A stretch of DNA of 64,000 bases from Chloroflexota bacterium (GTDB taxonomy: Bacteria > Chloroflexota > Anaerolineae > Anaerolineales > VGOW01), in the NCBI GenBank assembly GCA_016197225.1, contig JACPWC010000024.1, positions 1 to 64,000 of the forward strand, given 5' to 3'. The translations under genes and the position numbers were made by a program. Positions 9,747 to 18,639 of the stretch are shown here, piece after piece; position 1 is the stretch's first letter, and each line of letters opens with the position of its first letter. The notes under the pieces are model-generated. The model was not told the origin of the DNA, made no database searches, and saw only the letters and a program-made list of their open reading frames with translations.

Positions 9747-10712
9747 ATGAAAGCTGCTATCTACAGATCGTATGGCCCGCCCGAAGTTTTGAAGATTGAG
9801 GAAGTTGAAAAACCAACCCCCAAGGATGACGAGGTCCTCGTTAAAGTCCACGCCTCATCGGTGAACCCGGCAGAGTGGTATGGCATGACGGGCTTGTTCC
9901 TCGCCCGCATCGGTAACGGACTACTCAAACCCAAAGACACAAGACTCGGCGTGGATTATGCCGGGGTTGTGGAAGCCGTTGGCAGAGATGTGACACAGGT
10001 CAAGCCGGGAGATGAAGTCTTCGGCGCGCGGAGCGGGGCATTCGCGGAATATGTATGCGCTCGCAATATCATCATTCCCAAGCCTGCCAACATTACGTTC
10101 GAGCAGGCAGCGGCTGTCCCTGTGGCGGCGATCACGGCCCTGCAGGGACTGCGCGATCATGGGCAATTGCAACCCAGGCAAAAGGTGTTGATCAACGGCG
10201 CCTCCGGCGGCGTAGGCACGTTCGCGGTGCAGATCGCCAAAGCGCTCGACGCCGAAGTGACCGCGGTTTGTAGCACGCGCAATGTAGATATGATCCGTTC
10301 GCTGGGTGCAGACCATGTCACCGACTACACCAAGGAAGATTTCACCCGCACCGGCAAACGCTACGACATCCTGCTCGACATCGCCGGAAGCCGTCCGTGG
10401 CGCGAAATCAAGCGCGTGCTGAACCCAAATGCCCATTACGTCATCGTGGGTGCGCCGAAGGGCAACCGTGTGATCGGTCCGCTGGGCTTTATCATCAAAG
10501 CCCGCCTGGCTTCCCTTGGCGCAAGCCAGAAGGTGATTTTCTTCGTGGCAAGTTTCAAACGTGAAGACTTCCTGCTCTTGAACAACATGTTCGAGCGCGG
10601 ACAGGTCAAACCGGTCGTGGAAAAAACCTACCCACTTGAGAATATCTCCGAAGCCATGCGCCACCTCGGCACTGGTCACGCCAAAGGCAAGATCGTCGTC
10701 ACGATGCGATAA
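9747..10712 (+). CDS. zinc-independent NAD(P)-dependent alcohol dehydrogenase / quinone reductase
   Basis: A 321-residue medium-chain dehydrogenase with the Qor-like N-terminal GroES fold (MKAAIYRSYGPPEVL) and a nucleotide-binding motif NGASGGVGTFAVQIAKA (~150-167). The cysteine and histidine zinc ligands of classical alcohol dehydrogenases are missing, as expected for the quinone oxidoreductase branch. AAGGAG five bases before the ATG fixes the start. It sits just upstream of a two-component pair, and DNA here is visibly richer in A+T than its surroundings, so the three genes may have arrived together. Confidence 0.82.
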   Translation: MKAAIYRSYGPPEVLKIEEVEKPTPKDDEVLVKVHASSVNPAEWYGMTGLFLARIGNGLLKPKDTRLGVDYAGVVEAVGRDVTQVKPGDEVFGARSGAFAEYVCARNIIIPKPANITFEQAAAVPVAAITALQGLRDHGQLQPRQKVLINGASGGVGTFAVQIAKALDAEVTAVCSTRNVDMIRSLGADHVTDYTKEDFTRTGKRYDILLDIAGSRPWREIKRVLNPNAHYVIVGAPKGNRVIGPLGFIIKARLASLGASQKVIFFVASFKREDFLLLNNMFERGQVKPVVEKTYPLENISEAMRHLGTGHAKGKIVVTMR

Positions 10713-10755
10713 TCGAAAAGAAGGAGAATTCTTTCCACTTTCTTCATTCATCCTT

Positions 10756-10761
10756 TATACT
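10756..10761 (+). promoter_or_regulatory. -10 box of a leaderless promoter
   Basis: TATACT ends seven bases before the ATG at 10768, the spacing expected when transcription starts at or next to the start codon. No ribosome binding site precedes the ATG. Confidence 0.5.
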
Positions 10762-10767
10762 CCTCCC

Positions 10768-11451
10768 ATGCCGCCGCTCATCCTTGTTGTTGACGATGAA
10801 CCCAAAGTCGCCCGCCTCGCCCGTGACTATCTGGAGAAAAGCGGATTCCGCGTCGTCACCGCCGCAGACGGTCAATCTGCCCTGACAACTGCCCGCCGCG
10901 AAAAACCCGACCTCGTCATCCTCGACCTCATGCTCCCCCACATTGACGGGCGCGAAGTCTGCCGCATCCTGCGCCGCGAAAGCGACGTGCCGATCATCAT
11001 GCTCACAGCCTTATCTGAGGAGATTGACCAGGTGACAGGTCTTGAAATCGGCGCGGACGATTACATCACCAAGCCATTCTCCGTCCGCGCATTGGTGGCG
11101 CGTGTGAGGGCGCTCCTCCGCAGAACGCGCGGTGAAGTCAAAGCGCCGAGCATCGTTCGCGCCGGCGGGCTTGAAATTGACTCGGAAAAATATTCCGTAG
11201 CCTTCAACGGCAAGCCGATCAAACTCACGCCGAACGAATTCAAATTGCTTTACCTGCTCGCCGGACGCCCCGGTCAAACATTCACCCGCGAACAACTACT
11301 TGACGATCTTCATGGAACTGTATCCAGCATGGATCGGAGCGTAGACTCGCACATCAAAAACCTCAGAAAAAAACTGGAAAATGCTACTGGCGACTCCGTG
11401 ATCGAAACCGTTTACGGCATTGGCTATCGCTTCAACGAACCCGGCGCTTAA
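10768..11451 (+). CDS. OmpR/PhoB-family response regulator
   Basis: A 227-residue DNA-binding response regulator. The receiver domain (~1-120) contains VVDDEPK at the acidic pocket, the phospho-acceptor Asp in LVILDLMLPHIDG and the conserved Lys in DDYITKPF. The C-terminal winged helix (~135-227) has LTPNEFKLLYLLAGRPGQ and the ending VYGIGYRF typical of OmpR/PhoB members. The start at 10768 (MPPLILVVDDEP) is preferred over longer frames that run back into the dehydrogenase gene. The cognate kinase follows 15 bases downstream. Targets are unknown. Confidence 0.92.
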   Translation: MPPLILVVDDEPKVARLARDYLEKSGFRVVTAADGQSALTTARREKPDLVILDLMLPHIDGREVCRILRRESDVPIIMLTALSEEIDQVTGLEIGADDYITKPFSVRALVARVRALLRRTRGEVKAPSIVRAGGLEIDSEKYSVAFNGKPIKLTPNEFKLLYLLAGRPGQTFTREQLLDDLHGTVSSMDRSVDSHIKNLRKKLENATGDSVIETVYGIGYRFNEPGA

Positions 11452-11466
11452 TCTTTATCATCCCTT

Positions 11467-12540
11467 ATGACCACCCCATCCAACCGCCCCCGCCGCGCAA
11501 TCCGCTTTTTTGCTTACTTACTCATCTTCTTTCTCATCCTCGTTTGTTTCGTGGGCGGATTTTCCGCGCTTCTATTTGAGGTCTTTACCCAATCCTCCAC
11601 GGCAAAATCCAGTTGGCTCCTGCTGTGCGGTGGACCGGTCGTTTTTGTGACGCTCGTCGTCTTCGTCCTTTTCAATTTATATATGCGGTTTGGTCGTCCG
11701 CTCGAACAACTCTTCAAAACCATCAACGCAGTGGAAGCAGGCGACCTGTCCGCGCGCGTGCCCGAAAACAACTCCGACATGTTCAGCGATCTCATCAAGC
11801 GCTTCAACAAAATGGTCCGCGAACTCGAACGCGCCGAACAGCAACGCCGCAATCTTACCGCCGACATCGCCCACGAACTCCGCACGCCGTTACACGTCAT
11901 ACAGGGCAACCTCGAAGGCATCGTGGACGGAGTCTATCAACCGACGCCCGATCACATCAACAACACCCTGGACGAGACCCGACTACTCACCCGCCTCGTC
12001 AACGACCTGCAGACCCTCTCCTTTGCCGAAACGGGACAACTCCCGCTTCACCCCACCCGCTTCCTGCTCGCTGACCTTGTGAACGATCTCGCTTCGAGTT
12101 TTTCACCCCAGGCCGCTTCCCAAAACATTGACCTGAATACAAATATCGCCGACCCGAATCAAAAACTCACAGCCGATTACGACAGGCTCAATCAAGTTCT
12201 ATCCAATCTGATATCCAATGCCTTACGTCATACGCCCGAGGGCGGGACAATTTCCATTGAAACAGGATCAGGTTCAAACGAAGAAAGAAGCGTGCGAATT
12301 GTGGTCAAAGATACGGGCGCAGGAATCGCATCCGATGATCTTCCGTTCATCTTCGATCGCTTCTGGCGCGGAGACAAATCTCGTACTGAGAGAATGCATA
12401 CTGGGCTTGGTTTAGCAATCACAAAACAACTCGTCCATGCGCAAAACGGGACAATTGATGTGCAAAGTGACGGCTTGCCGGGCAAAGGCACAACGTTCAC
12501 TATCGAATTACCTCATGGAGCGATTACGCCAAACGCCTGA
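11467..12540 (+). CDS. membrane sensor histidine kinase
   Basis: A 357-residue kinase with two N-terminal transmembrane helices (~15-40 and ~55-75) separated by a very short loop, a HAMP segment (RPLEQLFKTINAVEAGDLSARVP), the HisKA phospho-acceptor histidine in DIAHELRTPLHVIQGN, and HATPase motifs (N-box NLISNALRHTPEGG, DTGAGI, FDRFWRGD, GLGLAI). The almost absent extracytoplasmic loop suggests sensing within the membrane or through another protein. It should phosphorylate the regulator encoded just upstream. Base composition is atypical: one 60-base line (12181-12240) counts 28 G+C. Confidence 0.92.
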   Translation: MTTPSNRPRRAIRFFAYLLIFFLILVCFVGGFSALLFEVFTQSSTAKSSWLLLCGGPVVFVTLVVFVLFNLYMRFGRPLEQLFKTINAVEAGDLSARVPENNSDMFSDLIKRFNKMVRELERAEQQRRNLTADIAHELRTPLHVIQGNLEGIVDGVYQPTPDHINNTLDETRLLTRLVNDLQTLSFAETGQLPLHPTRFLLADLVNDLASSFSPQAASQNIDLNTNIADPNQKLTADYDRLNQVLSNLISNALRHTPEGGTISIETGSGSNEERSVRIVVKDTGAGIASDDLPFIFDRFWRGDKSRTERMHTGLGLAITKQLVHAQNGTIDVQSDGLPGKGTTFTIELPHGAITPNA

Positions 12541-12663
12541 CGCCTGCCGTTGAGCGTTAACTTACAATTGGATTTCTTCTGCGAACTCATTGAGCAAGGG
12601 AAATTAAAACCGATGAGGGTAATCTTCGTAGCTTCGAGGCTTTGTGCCCTGGTGTTAAAACTG

Positions 12664-12696
12664 AGACCCTTCGGGTTTTAGAAACCCGAAGGGTCT
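12664..12696. terminator. bidirectional terminator hairpin
   Basis: A perfect 15-base stem (12664-12678 with 12682-12696, arms AGACCCTTCGGGTTT) and a 3-base loop lie between the convergent histidine kinase and solute-binding protein genes. Confidence 0.7.
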
Positions 12697-12704
12697 GAGA
12701 TTTG

Positions 12705-14384
12705 CTACGGCGCTTCCTCAATCACCCGCCGGGTCACAATGTACCAGTTCGCCAAACTATTGAAGCGGTCGCTGCGATCCACCAGTGGGCCGAGTTGGAC
12801 GCCGCTCACTTTCCTGTCTACAGCGTAGTTGAAGATGGGATAGTAGAGCATGAGGGCCGGAGTCTGGTCGGCGAACTTGGACTGGAAGGCGCGGTAGAAC
12901 TTGGCCCGATCCTTGTAAGATGGAATGGTGCGGGCCTGCTCCAGAATTTCGCTCATATCGCGGTTGTCGTAGCCACTGAAGTTCTGACCGGATTCGATCT
13001 GCGTCTGGTGCCAGAACGGATACGGGTCGGGGTCGGGGGTGGCGGCGAAACTTAAGTCCACGAGCGCGGCCTGAAAGGTGCGGTTGGTCAGCGCCGTCTT
13101 GATGTCATCCGGCGGCAGTGGCTCAATCGTCACTTTTACGCCTAGATCGGCCCACTCTTTCACAGCCATGCCGGCAACCGCGCTGTGAGTTGCATCGGGC
13201 GGGACAAGAAGCGAGAAGATTAACTGCTTGCCGCTCTTGCTTCGCACATAGTCGGGTGAGCCGGGGGCGGCTTCGGGCGGGAGCGCCCAGCCGGCGTCGT
13301 TGAGCAGTTGGGCCGCGTGTGCAGGGTCGAACTTCACCGGAATCAAATTGTCGTTGTAGGCCCACGTTCCGGGCAGGATGGGGCCGGCCGCGACGAAGGC
13401 CTGCCCTTGCAGAATCGTGTCCACCATAAGTTGGCGGTTCAACCCGGCGAGCAACGCCTGCCGCACGCGCTTCTCCTGAAAGAAGCTCACCGTTTCATTC
13501 TTCTGGTTCAAAAAGATCAAACTATATTCCGGCAAACGACTGCTGAATATTTCGAGTTGCGGGTTCTTCAACGCGGCGGCGAAGGTCTCCGGCGTGAAGT
13601 CGCTCAGGGTTTGCACCTCGCCGGCCAGATATGCCTCGTAGGCGGCCTGGGCGGTTGGGTAAAAGCGAAACCGAAGCTGGCTGAGGTAAGGCGCCTTGCC
13701 GGGGTAGCGCGGGCTCGGCTCCAGCACAACACTGGTGATGGAACTGTTCTGCCGGTCGAGGCTGACCAGCTTCATCGGGCCGGCGCCGACCGGCTGAAAG
13801 TTAAAGGCGTGATTGAGCAAACTACTGGCCGAGACGCCGCGAAGCAAATGTTCCGGCAGGAGGCCGACGGTGACGTAATCCATGAACGGGGCGAACGGCT
13901 CCGGCAGGACGAAACGAACCGTGTTGCGGGCCGGTGAGGAGACCGTCACCTTTTGCCACAGGCTGGCGACATCACCCGCCCCGGGAAAGTCCGGGGCTTG
14001 AAGCAGGCCGATAGTGAACAACACATCCTGTTGAGTAACGGGTTCCCCGTCGTGCCAGGTGAGGCCGTCTTTCAGGACAAAGGTGTAGGTGAGGCCGTCG
14101 GCGCTCACTGCCCACGACTCGGCCAAATCCGGGACGGGCAAACCGTCGGCGTCGAACTTCATCAGCCCGCTGAAGATAAGGCGATCCAGATCACGGTCAG
14201 CCGGACTGTTGCGATCAAAGAGCGGGTTGAGGCGGCGGGGCTGGCCGACGACGGCTTCGGTGAGCGTGCCGCCTTGCGCCGGGACGACGGTGGTGACCAG
14301 GCCCTGCGACTGGGTGTAGAGCAGGCCGCCGACAACGGCTAAACCGATAAGAGCCAGAATGGCCTGGGTGCGAATGTAACGCAT
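12705..14384 (-). CDS. ABC transporter peptide-binding protein (SBP family 5)
   Basis: A 559-residue extracytoplasmic binding protein of the DppA/OppA type. A hydrophobic N-terminal segment (ILALIGLAVVGGLLYTQ) anchors or exports it; no lipobox Cys is visible. The mature part shows the family pattern GGTLTEAVVGQPRRLNPLFD, AESWAVSADGLTYTFVLKDGLTWHDGEPVTQQDV (a hallmark of the family) and a C-terminal lobe. No permease or ATPase gene is adjacent, so it is an orphan here. Its ligand could be a peptide, nickel or another small compound. secG lies 86 bases downstream, separated by a palindrome. Confidence 0.88.
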   Translation of the reverse strand: MRYIRTQAILALIGLAVVGGLLYTQSQGLVTTVVPAQGGTLTEAVVGQPRRLNPLFDRNSPADRDLDRLIFSGLMKFDADGLPVPDLAESWAVSADGLTYTFVLKDGLTWHDGEPVTQQDVLFTIGLLQAPDFPGAGDVASLWQKVTVSSPARNTVRFVLPEPFAPFMDYVTVGLLPEHLLRGVSASSLLNHAFNFQPVGAGPMKLVSLDRQNSSITSVVLEPSPRYPGKAPYLSQLRFRFYPTAQAAYEAYLAGEVQTLSDFTPETFAAALKNPQLEIFSSRLPEYSLIFLNQKNETVSFFQEKRVRQALLAGLNRQLMVDTILQGQAFVAAGPILPGTWAYNDNLIPVKFDPAHAAQLLNDAGWALPPEAAPGSPDYVRSKSGKQLIFSLLVPPDATHSAVAGMAVKEWADLGVKVTIEPLPPDDIKTALTNRTFQAALVDLSFAATPDPDPYPFWHQTQIESGQNFSGYDNRDMSEILEQARTIPSYKDRAKFYRAFQSKFADQTPALMLYYPIFNYAVDRKVSGVQLGPLVDRSDRFNSLANWYIVTRRVIEEAP

Positions 14385-14397
14385 GATTTAAATGACA

Positions 14398-14445
14398 ACA
14401 GACGATGGACGGCAGACGGTTTCTCGTCTCGCGTCCATCGTCTGT
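14398..14445. repeat. 7-nt-periodic inverted repeat (ACAGACG words)
   Basis: Three contiguous heptamers (ACAGACG, ATGGACG, GCAGACG; 14398-14418) and a complementary arm. The outer 14 bases (14398-14411) pair perfectly with 14432-14445. It lies between secG and the binding-protein gene. Confidence 0.8.
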
Positions 14446-14470
14446 CGTCAATCGGCCGTTGTCAGTTCAA

Positions 14471-14704
14471 TTACCCCTGATTGGTCACAACCACGTTGAT
14501 CACCGCTGTCACAAAGAAGGCGATGGCGAGAACGATGGTGATGTTGAACAGCAGTTTCTCCACGCCGCGCCGGGCGCGGAAGACGCCGCCGCCTTCACTG
14601 CCGCCGGTGAGGCCGCCCAAACCTGCGCCCTTGCTTTGCAAGACGATGGCGGTGATCAGGGCGATGGAGAGAATGATTTGCACGATGTTGACGTAGAGAC
14701 TCAC
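14471..14704 (-). CDS. secG: preprotein translocase subunit SecG
   Basis: A 77-residue membrane protein with two transmembrane helices (~5-25 and ~52-73) joined by the glycine-rich loop SKGAGLGGLTGGSEGGG, followed by the family-typical FRARRGVEKLL. SecG assists SecYE during protein export. The start is GTG at 14704 with AAGGAG upstream, and a TATAAT lies at 14740-14745 on the same strand. Length agrees with other SecG proteins (70-80 residues in Gram-positives and Chloroflexota). Confidence 0.9.
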   Translation of the reverse strand: MSLYVNIVQIILSIALITAIVLQSKGAGLGGLTGGSEGGGVFRARRGVEKLLFNITIVLAIAFFVTAVINVVVTNQG

Positions 14705-14739
14705 AGTAAGTTGCTCCTTGCTAAACAGATAGTGGCGAA

Positions 14740-14745
14740 ATTATA
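14740..14745 (-). promoter_or_regulatory. -10 box of the secG promoter
   Basis: TATAAT on the minus strand, about 35 bases before the secG GTG and upstream of its AAGGAG site. No convincing -35 box is visible. Confidence 0.45.
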
Positions 14746-14786
14746 GCACAGCGATGATGCCGGTGAGCCTTGCCCAGCTCTTTCGT

Positions 14787-17024
14787 TCAACTCAAATGGG
14801 TAAAGTCCGGCGAATCGTCAGCCGCCTTTGCCACCCCGTCATCATCTCGCTTCAAAAACACCATGCCCAGCGGCGGCAGAGTCACCAGCAAGGAATGATC
14901 CTGCCCCTGCCAGGGCAAGTCGTCGGCGGGCAGGCCGCCGGTGTTGCCCACGTTACTGCCACCGTAATAAGTCGAGTCGCTGTTGAAAATCTCCCGGTAG
15001 AAACCGGCTTTGGGCACGCCGACCCGGTAACCCTGGCGGGGAACCGGAGTGAAGTTCGCCAGGACGACGATCTGATCATCAAAATTTTTGGCCCGGCGCA
15101 CGAACGACACGATGCTGTGATCCACGTCGCGGAAGTCAATCCACTCGAAGCCTTCCCAGGTGAAGTCCTGCTCGTGCAAGGCCGGCTGGGCGGCGTAGAG
15201 GCGGTTGAGGTCGCGCACACAGGCCAGCAGGCCGCGATGTGTTTCGTAGTCGAGCAGGTTCCAGTCGAGGCCTTTGGCGTCGGCCCATTCGATCCATTGG
15301 CCGAACTCGCCGCCCATGAAGAGCAATTTTTTGCCCGGATGGGCCGTCATGTAAGCATAGAGCGTTCGCAGGTTGGCAAACTTCTGCCACGAGTCGCCCG
15401 GCATTCTGGAAAGTAGGGAGCGCTTGCCATGCACCACTTCGTCGTGTGAGAGCGGCAGGATGAAGTTTTCGGTGAAGGCGTAGAGCAACGAGAAGGTGAG
15501 GCTGTTGTGGTGATAGCGGCGGTAGACCGGGTCCTGGCCCATGTATTTGAGCATGTCGTGCATCCAGCCCATGTTCCACTTGAGATCGAAGCCCAGGCCG
15601 CCGAGGTAGGTGGGGCGCGACACCATCGGCCAGGCGGTGGACTCTTCGGCAAAGGTCAGCGCGTCGGGGAAAGACTCGTGGACAAGTTCGTTGAAGCGCT
15701 TGAGGAAGTCCACCGCCTCCAGATTTTCGCGCCCGCCGAACTTGTTGGGAATCCACTCGTCCGATTTGCGCGAATAATCGAGATAGAGCATCGAGGCCAC
15801 GGCGTCCACTCGCAGGCCGTCGAGGTGATACTTGTCGAGCCAGAACAGGGCGCTATTAAAAAGAAACTCGCGCACTTCGTTGCGGCCAAAATTGAAGATG
15901 AACGTTCCCCAGTCCTGATGTTCGCCCAGGCGCGGGTCGGCGTGTTCGTAAAGGTGCGTGCCGTCGAAGAAGGCCAGGCCGTGCTGGTCTTTGGGAAAGT
16001 GAGCCGGAACCCAGTCGAGGATGATGCCCAGCCCGGCCTGATGAGCGGTGTCCACGAAATGGGCAAAGTCGGCGGGGGAACCGAAGCGCGAGGTGGGGGC
16101 AAAGTAGCCGGTCGTCTGGTAGCCCCACGATCCGTCGTAAGGATGCTCGGTGATCGGCAAAAGCTCAAGGTGAGTGAAGCCCTGCTCTCTGGCATAAGGC
16201 ACGAGTGTCTCGGCCAGCTCGCGATACGTGAGAAAGCGATTCTCGTCGCCGCGCCGCCACGTGCCAAGATGCACTTCATAGATGGAGATGGGCGATTGGA
16301 GGCTCTGGCGCTCTTTGCGGTTCGCCATCCATTCGTCGTCACGCCAGTCGAAATTGCGGAGGTCGGCCACGACCGAGGCGGTGTTGGGGCGCAGTTCCGA
16401 GGCAAAGCCGAACGGGTCGGTCTTGTTCACTACGTGGCCCCGATAGCGCGTTTTGAGTTCGTATTTGTAAATCTCGCCGGCGCCGAAGCCGGGCATGAAC
16501 AACTCCCAGACGCCGCTCGCGCCGCGCGGCCTCATAGGATGCCGCCGCCCGTCCCAATTGTTGAAGTTGCCTACCAAGCTCACGCGCTCAGCCGTAGGCG
16601 CCCACACCGAAAAGGCCACGCCGGGCACGCCGTCCACTTCGGTAATTTGCGCGCCCATCTTCTCGTAAAGCTTGAAGTGGTTGCCTTCGTTGAACAGGTA
16701 TAAATCCTGTTCGCTCAACACTGGTGGAAAGCGGTACGAGTCTTCAATGTCTTGAGAGCCGCCGCCGGGGAGGAACACCCGCAAACGGTAATGAAAGAAA
16801 TCGGTTCGACCGGGGAAGACGGCTTCAAAAAATCCGTCGGGGTGCAGCCGGCCCATGGCCTGCTCGACGCCATCATCCGTCAACACCAACACTTGCCCGG
16901 CCTGCGGCTGGAACGTGCGCACCGCCAGCCCGTCGTCGGCCAGATGGATGCCCAACACATCAAACGGCGCGCCGTGGTAACCGCCGGCAATGGCGGCGAT
17001 GGTTTCAGAAGATAGAGTCGTCAT
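14787..17024 (-). CDS. glgB: 1,4-alpha-glucan branching enzyme
   Basis: GlgB introduces alpha-1,6 branches in glycogen. The 745-residue protein has an N-terminal carbohydrate-binding module region (~10-110), the second CBM48 module with [20 protein letters not shown] (~130-150), and the GH13 barrel. Catalytic residues are in place: nucleophile Asp 407 in [10 protein letters not shown], general acid Glu 460 in FAEEST, and the third acidic residue in [10 protein letters not shown]. Length matches full-length bacterial GlgB (~730). No other glycogen gene is adjacent. An inverted repeat separates it from the small gene upstream. Confidence 0.95.
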   Translation of the reverse strand: MTTLSSETIAAIAGGYHGAPFDVLGIHLADDGLAVRTFQPQAGQVLVLTDDGVEQAMGRLHPDGFFEAVFPGRTDFFHYRLRVFLPGGGSQDIEDSYRFPPVLSEQDLYLFNEGNHFKLYEKMGAQITEVDGVPGVAFSVWAPTAERVSLVGNFNNWDGRRHPMRPRGASGVWELFMPGFGAGEIYKYELKTRYRGHVVNKTDPFGFASELRPNTASVVADLRNFDWRDDEWMANRKERQSLQSPISIYEVHLGTWRRGDENRFLTYRELAETLVPYAREQGFTHLELLPITEHPYDGSWGYQTTGYFAPTSRFGSPADFAHFVDTAHQAGLGIILDWVPAHFPKDQHGLAFFDGTHLYEHADPRLGEHQDWGTFIFNFGRNEVREFLFNSALFWLDKYHLDGLRVDAVASMLYLDYSRKSDEWIPNKFGGRENLEAVDFLKRFNELVHESFPDALTFAEESTAWPMVSRPTYLGGLGFDLKWNMGWMHDMLKYMGQDPVYRRYHHNSLTFSLLYAFTENFILPLSHDEVVHGKRSLLSRMPGDSWQKFANLRTLYAYMTAHPGKKLLFMGGEFGQWIEWADAKGLDWNLLDYETHRGLLACVRDLNRLYAAQPALHEQDFTWEGFEWIDFRDVDHSIVSFVRRAKNFDDQIVVLANFTPVPRQGYRVGVPKAGFYREIFNSDSTYYGGSNVGNTGGLPADDLPWQGQDHSLLVTLPPLGMVFLKRDDDGVAKAADDSPDFTHLS

Positions 17025-17033
17025 GTAATTACT

Positions 17034-17116
17034 GACCGGATGACAAGATGAAGGGGTGACAAGGTGAACACCAAATCACAAACCGCCTTGTAATCCTGCC
17101 ACCTTGTCATCCGGTC
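17034..17116. repeat. 8-nt-periodic inverted repeat (TGACAAGG words)
   Basis: Octamers TGACCGGA, TGACAAGA, TGAAGGGG, TGACAAGG, TGAACACC run from 17033, and the outer 14 bases (17034-17047) pair perfectly with 17103-17116. It fills the gap between glgB and the hypothetical gene. Confidence 0.75.
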
Positions 17117-17132
17117 ATCCCCTCAGTTTCAA

Positions 17133-17558
17133 TTACTCGCCCTCATCCGTTCCAGCCACGCCCGGCGAGTCCATCCGCACCACTTCGCCGTGATAGTTGA
17201 CAACGATGCGGAAGCCCAACATGCCCAGCCATTGCCGCGCCTGCTCCGGCAGACCCTGATCCATCAGCTTGGCGAAGTTAGAATCAATGTTATTCAACGA
17301 CGAGTCGATCATGGCCTTGCTGAATAGATCATCGGAACCCATCATTTGCAAAGCGCCCTGAGTCACCGCGTCGCGGTTTTCCATGATCTGGTCGCGCAAT
17401 TCGGTGAGCACAGCCTTGTCAATCTCCTCAGCCGGCACGTGCCGCCGAAAGCCGTCATCGTCCACTATATAAAATGCTTCGCCGCCGACCGTCGTCGTTT
17501 CCACATTTTGATCGCGCTCGTCCACCACCAGCCCGCCGAACAATGCTGTTTTGCTCAT
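17133..17558 (-). CDS. conserved hypothetical protein
   Basis: A 141-residue soluble protein with no motif I recognise. The ATG at 17558 (MSKTALFGGLVVDERDQNVE) is preferred to a frame start 33 bases upstream, which reads through repeat DNA. The N-terminal half contains an acidic segment (YIVDDDGFRRHVPAEEIDKAV) that looks like a small beta-hairpin domain; the C-terminal half is mainly helical with GLPEQARQWLGMLGFRIVVNYHGEVV. No membrane helix, signal or metal site is evident. It is transcribed toward glgB and may be cotranscribed with it. Confidence 0.7.
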   Translation of the reverse strand: MSKTALFGGLVVDERDQNVETTTVGGEAFYIVDDDGFRRHVPAEEIDKAVLTELRDQIMENRDAVTQGALQMMGSDDLFSKAMIDSSLNNIDSNFAKLMDQGLPEQARQWLGMLGFRIVVNYHGEVVRMDSPGVAGTDEGE

Positions 17559-17582
17559 GCGATATCTCCACAAATTAACGCA

Positions 17583-17650
17583 AAGGCACAAGGCTACAAA
17601 GTTTTCTTAGCGAAGCTGGGTGTCTTTGAGCCTTTGTGTCCTGGTGTTTA
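17583..17650. repeat. 8-nt-periodic CACAAAGG-type repeat carrying an AGCGAAGCT insert
   Basis: GCAAAGGCACAAGGC and the later GAGCCTTTGTGTCC form the two arms. Compared with the copy at 5181-5250 the middle carries extra bases AGCGAAGCTG after TTTTCTT (17606 onward), related to the CGCGAAGCG inserts seen elsewhere. Confidence 0.65.
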
Positions 17651-17677
17651 CCTTGCGAATTGTACACGGAATACGAC

Positions 17678-17683
17678 TATAAT
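17678..17683 (+). promoter_or_regulatory. -10 box upstream of the lipase gene
   Basis: TATAAT lies 24 bases before the ATG at 17708, with GGGAGG between them, so this transcript has a short leader. Confidence 0.5.
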
Positions 17684-17707
17684 TGCGGCATCAATCAGGG
17701 AGGTTTT

Positions 17708-18520
17708 ATGCTCAAAACCAAAGACGGCATCAACCTATTCACCCAGAGTTGGAAGGCAACCGACCCGAAGGCCATCGTCGTTCTCACTCACGGCTTCGGC
17801 GAACACTCCAGCCGCTACCCGCATGTTGGCAAAGCGTTGAGCCAGGCCGGGTACTCGCTTTACACCTATGACCTGCGCGGGCACGGCCAGTCGGGCGGGC
17901 CGCGCGGCCACACCCCGGCTTACGAGTCCCTGCTAGACGATCTCGAAGCCGTCATCGCCGACGCCAAAAGCGACCAGCCCGGCAAAAAAGTTTTCGTCTA
18001 CGGCCACAGCATGGGCGGCAACATTACCCTCAACTACGCCCTGCGCCGCCCCTCCGGCCTGAGCGGAGTCATCACCACCGGCGCCTGGCTCAAGCTGGCC
18101 TTCGACCCGCCGGCCCTGCAACTGGCCCTGGGGCGGCTCATGGCCAACCTCATCCCGACCTTTGCCCAGCAATCCAATCTCGACGTTAACGCGCTTTCGC
18201 ACGACCCGGCAATTAGCAAGGCCTACGCCGAAGACAAGCTGGTGCATAGCACAATCACAGCCAGACTGTTTGTCGAAATTGTCGGCGCGGGCGAGTACGC
18301 GCTGGCCCACGCCGCCGAACTTACCCTGCCGGTCTTGCTTATGCACGGCGGCGGCGACCTTATCATCAGCCCCGGTGGAACCCGCCAATTCCACGAACGG
18401 GCCACTGTCGCCGATAAAACCATCCGCATGTACGACGGCCTGTTCCACGAGATTCATAATGAACTGGAACAAGCCACCGTGTTCAAAGACATGATCGAGT
18501 GGTTGAACCGCCACTGTTGA
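17708..18520 (+). CDS. alpha/beta hydrolase, monoacylglycerol lipase-like
   Basis: A 270-residue serine hydrolase of the lysophospholipase/monoglyceride lipase group (Hydrolase_4). It has the oxyanion region VLTHGFGEHSSRY, the YDLRGHGQSGGPRGH segment, the nucleophile elbow GHSMGG, an Asp in LLMHGGGDLIISP, and the catalytic His in YDGLFHEIHNE. The start at 17708 follows GGGAGG at a normal distance. No signal peptide is present, so it should act in the cytoplasm on monoglycerides or lysophospholipids. It is followed by a hairpin and the DsbA-like gene. Confidence 0.87.
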   Translation: MLKTKDGINLFTQSWKATDPKAIVVLTHGFGEHSSRYPHVGKALSQAGYSLYTYDLRGHGQSGGPRGHTPAYESLLDDLEAVIADAKSDQPGKKVFVYGHSMGGNITLNYALRRPSGLSGVITTGAWLKLAFDPPALQLALGRLMANLIPTFAQQSNLDVNALSHDPAISKAYAEDKLVHSTITARLFVEIVGAGEYALAHAAELTLPVLLMHGGGDLIISPGGTRQFHERATVADKTIRMYDGLFHEIHNELEQATVFKDMIEWLNRHC

Positions 18521-18532
18521 ACCTGACAATTG

Positions 18533-18582
18533 GCCGTGAAAAACCGGAGCAACGTCATTAGACTGCTCCCTTTTCTCACGGC
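18533..18582. terminator. hairpin after the lipase gene
   Basis: GCCGTGA (18533-18539) pairs with TCACGGC (18576-18582), and inner GGAGCA pairs with TGCTCC. It starts 12 bases after the lipase stop. There is no long T-tract, so terminator activity is inferred. Confidence 0.5.
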
Positions 18583-18597
18583 ATCATTTCATCACCT

Positions 18598-18614
18598 CAG
18601 ACACCCGGTGTCTG
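18598..18614. promoter_or_regulatory. 17-base palindrome upstream of the DsbA-like gene
   Basis: CAGACACC-C-GGTGTCTG is a perfect palindrome 25 bases before the GTG start. It could be an operator or another intergenic repeat word. No -10 box lies next to it. Confidence 0.35.
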
Positions 18615-18639
18615 GCTATCACTTTTTTGGAGGAAGCTT

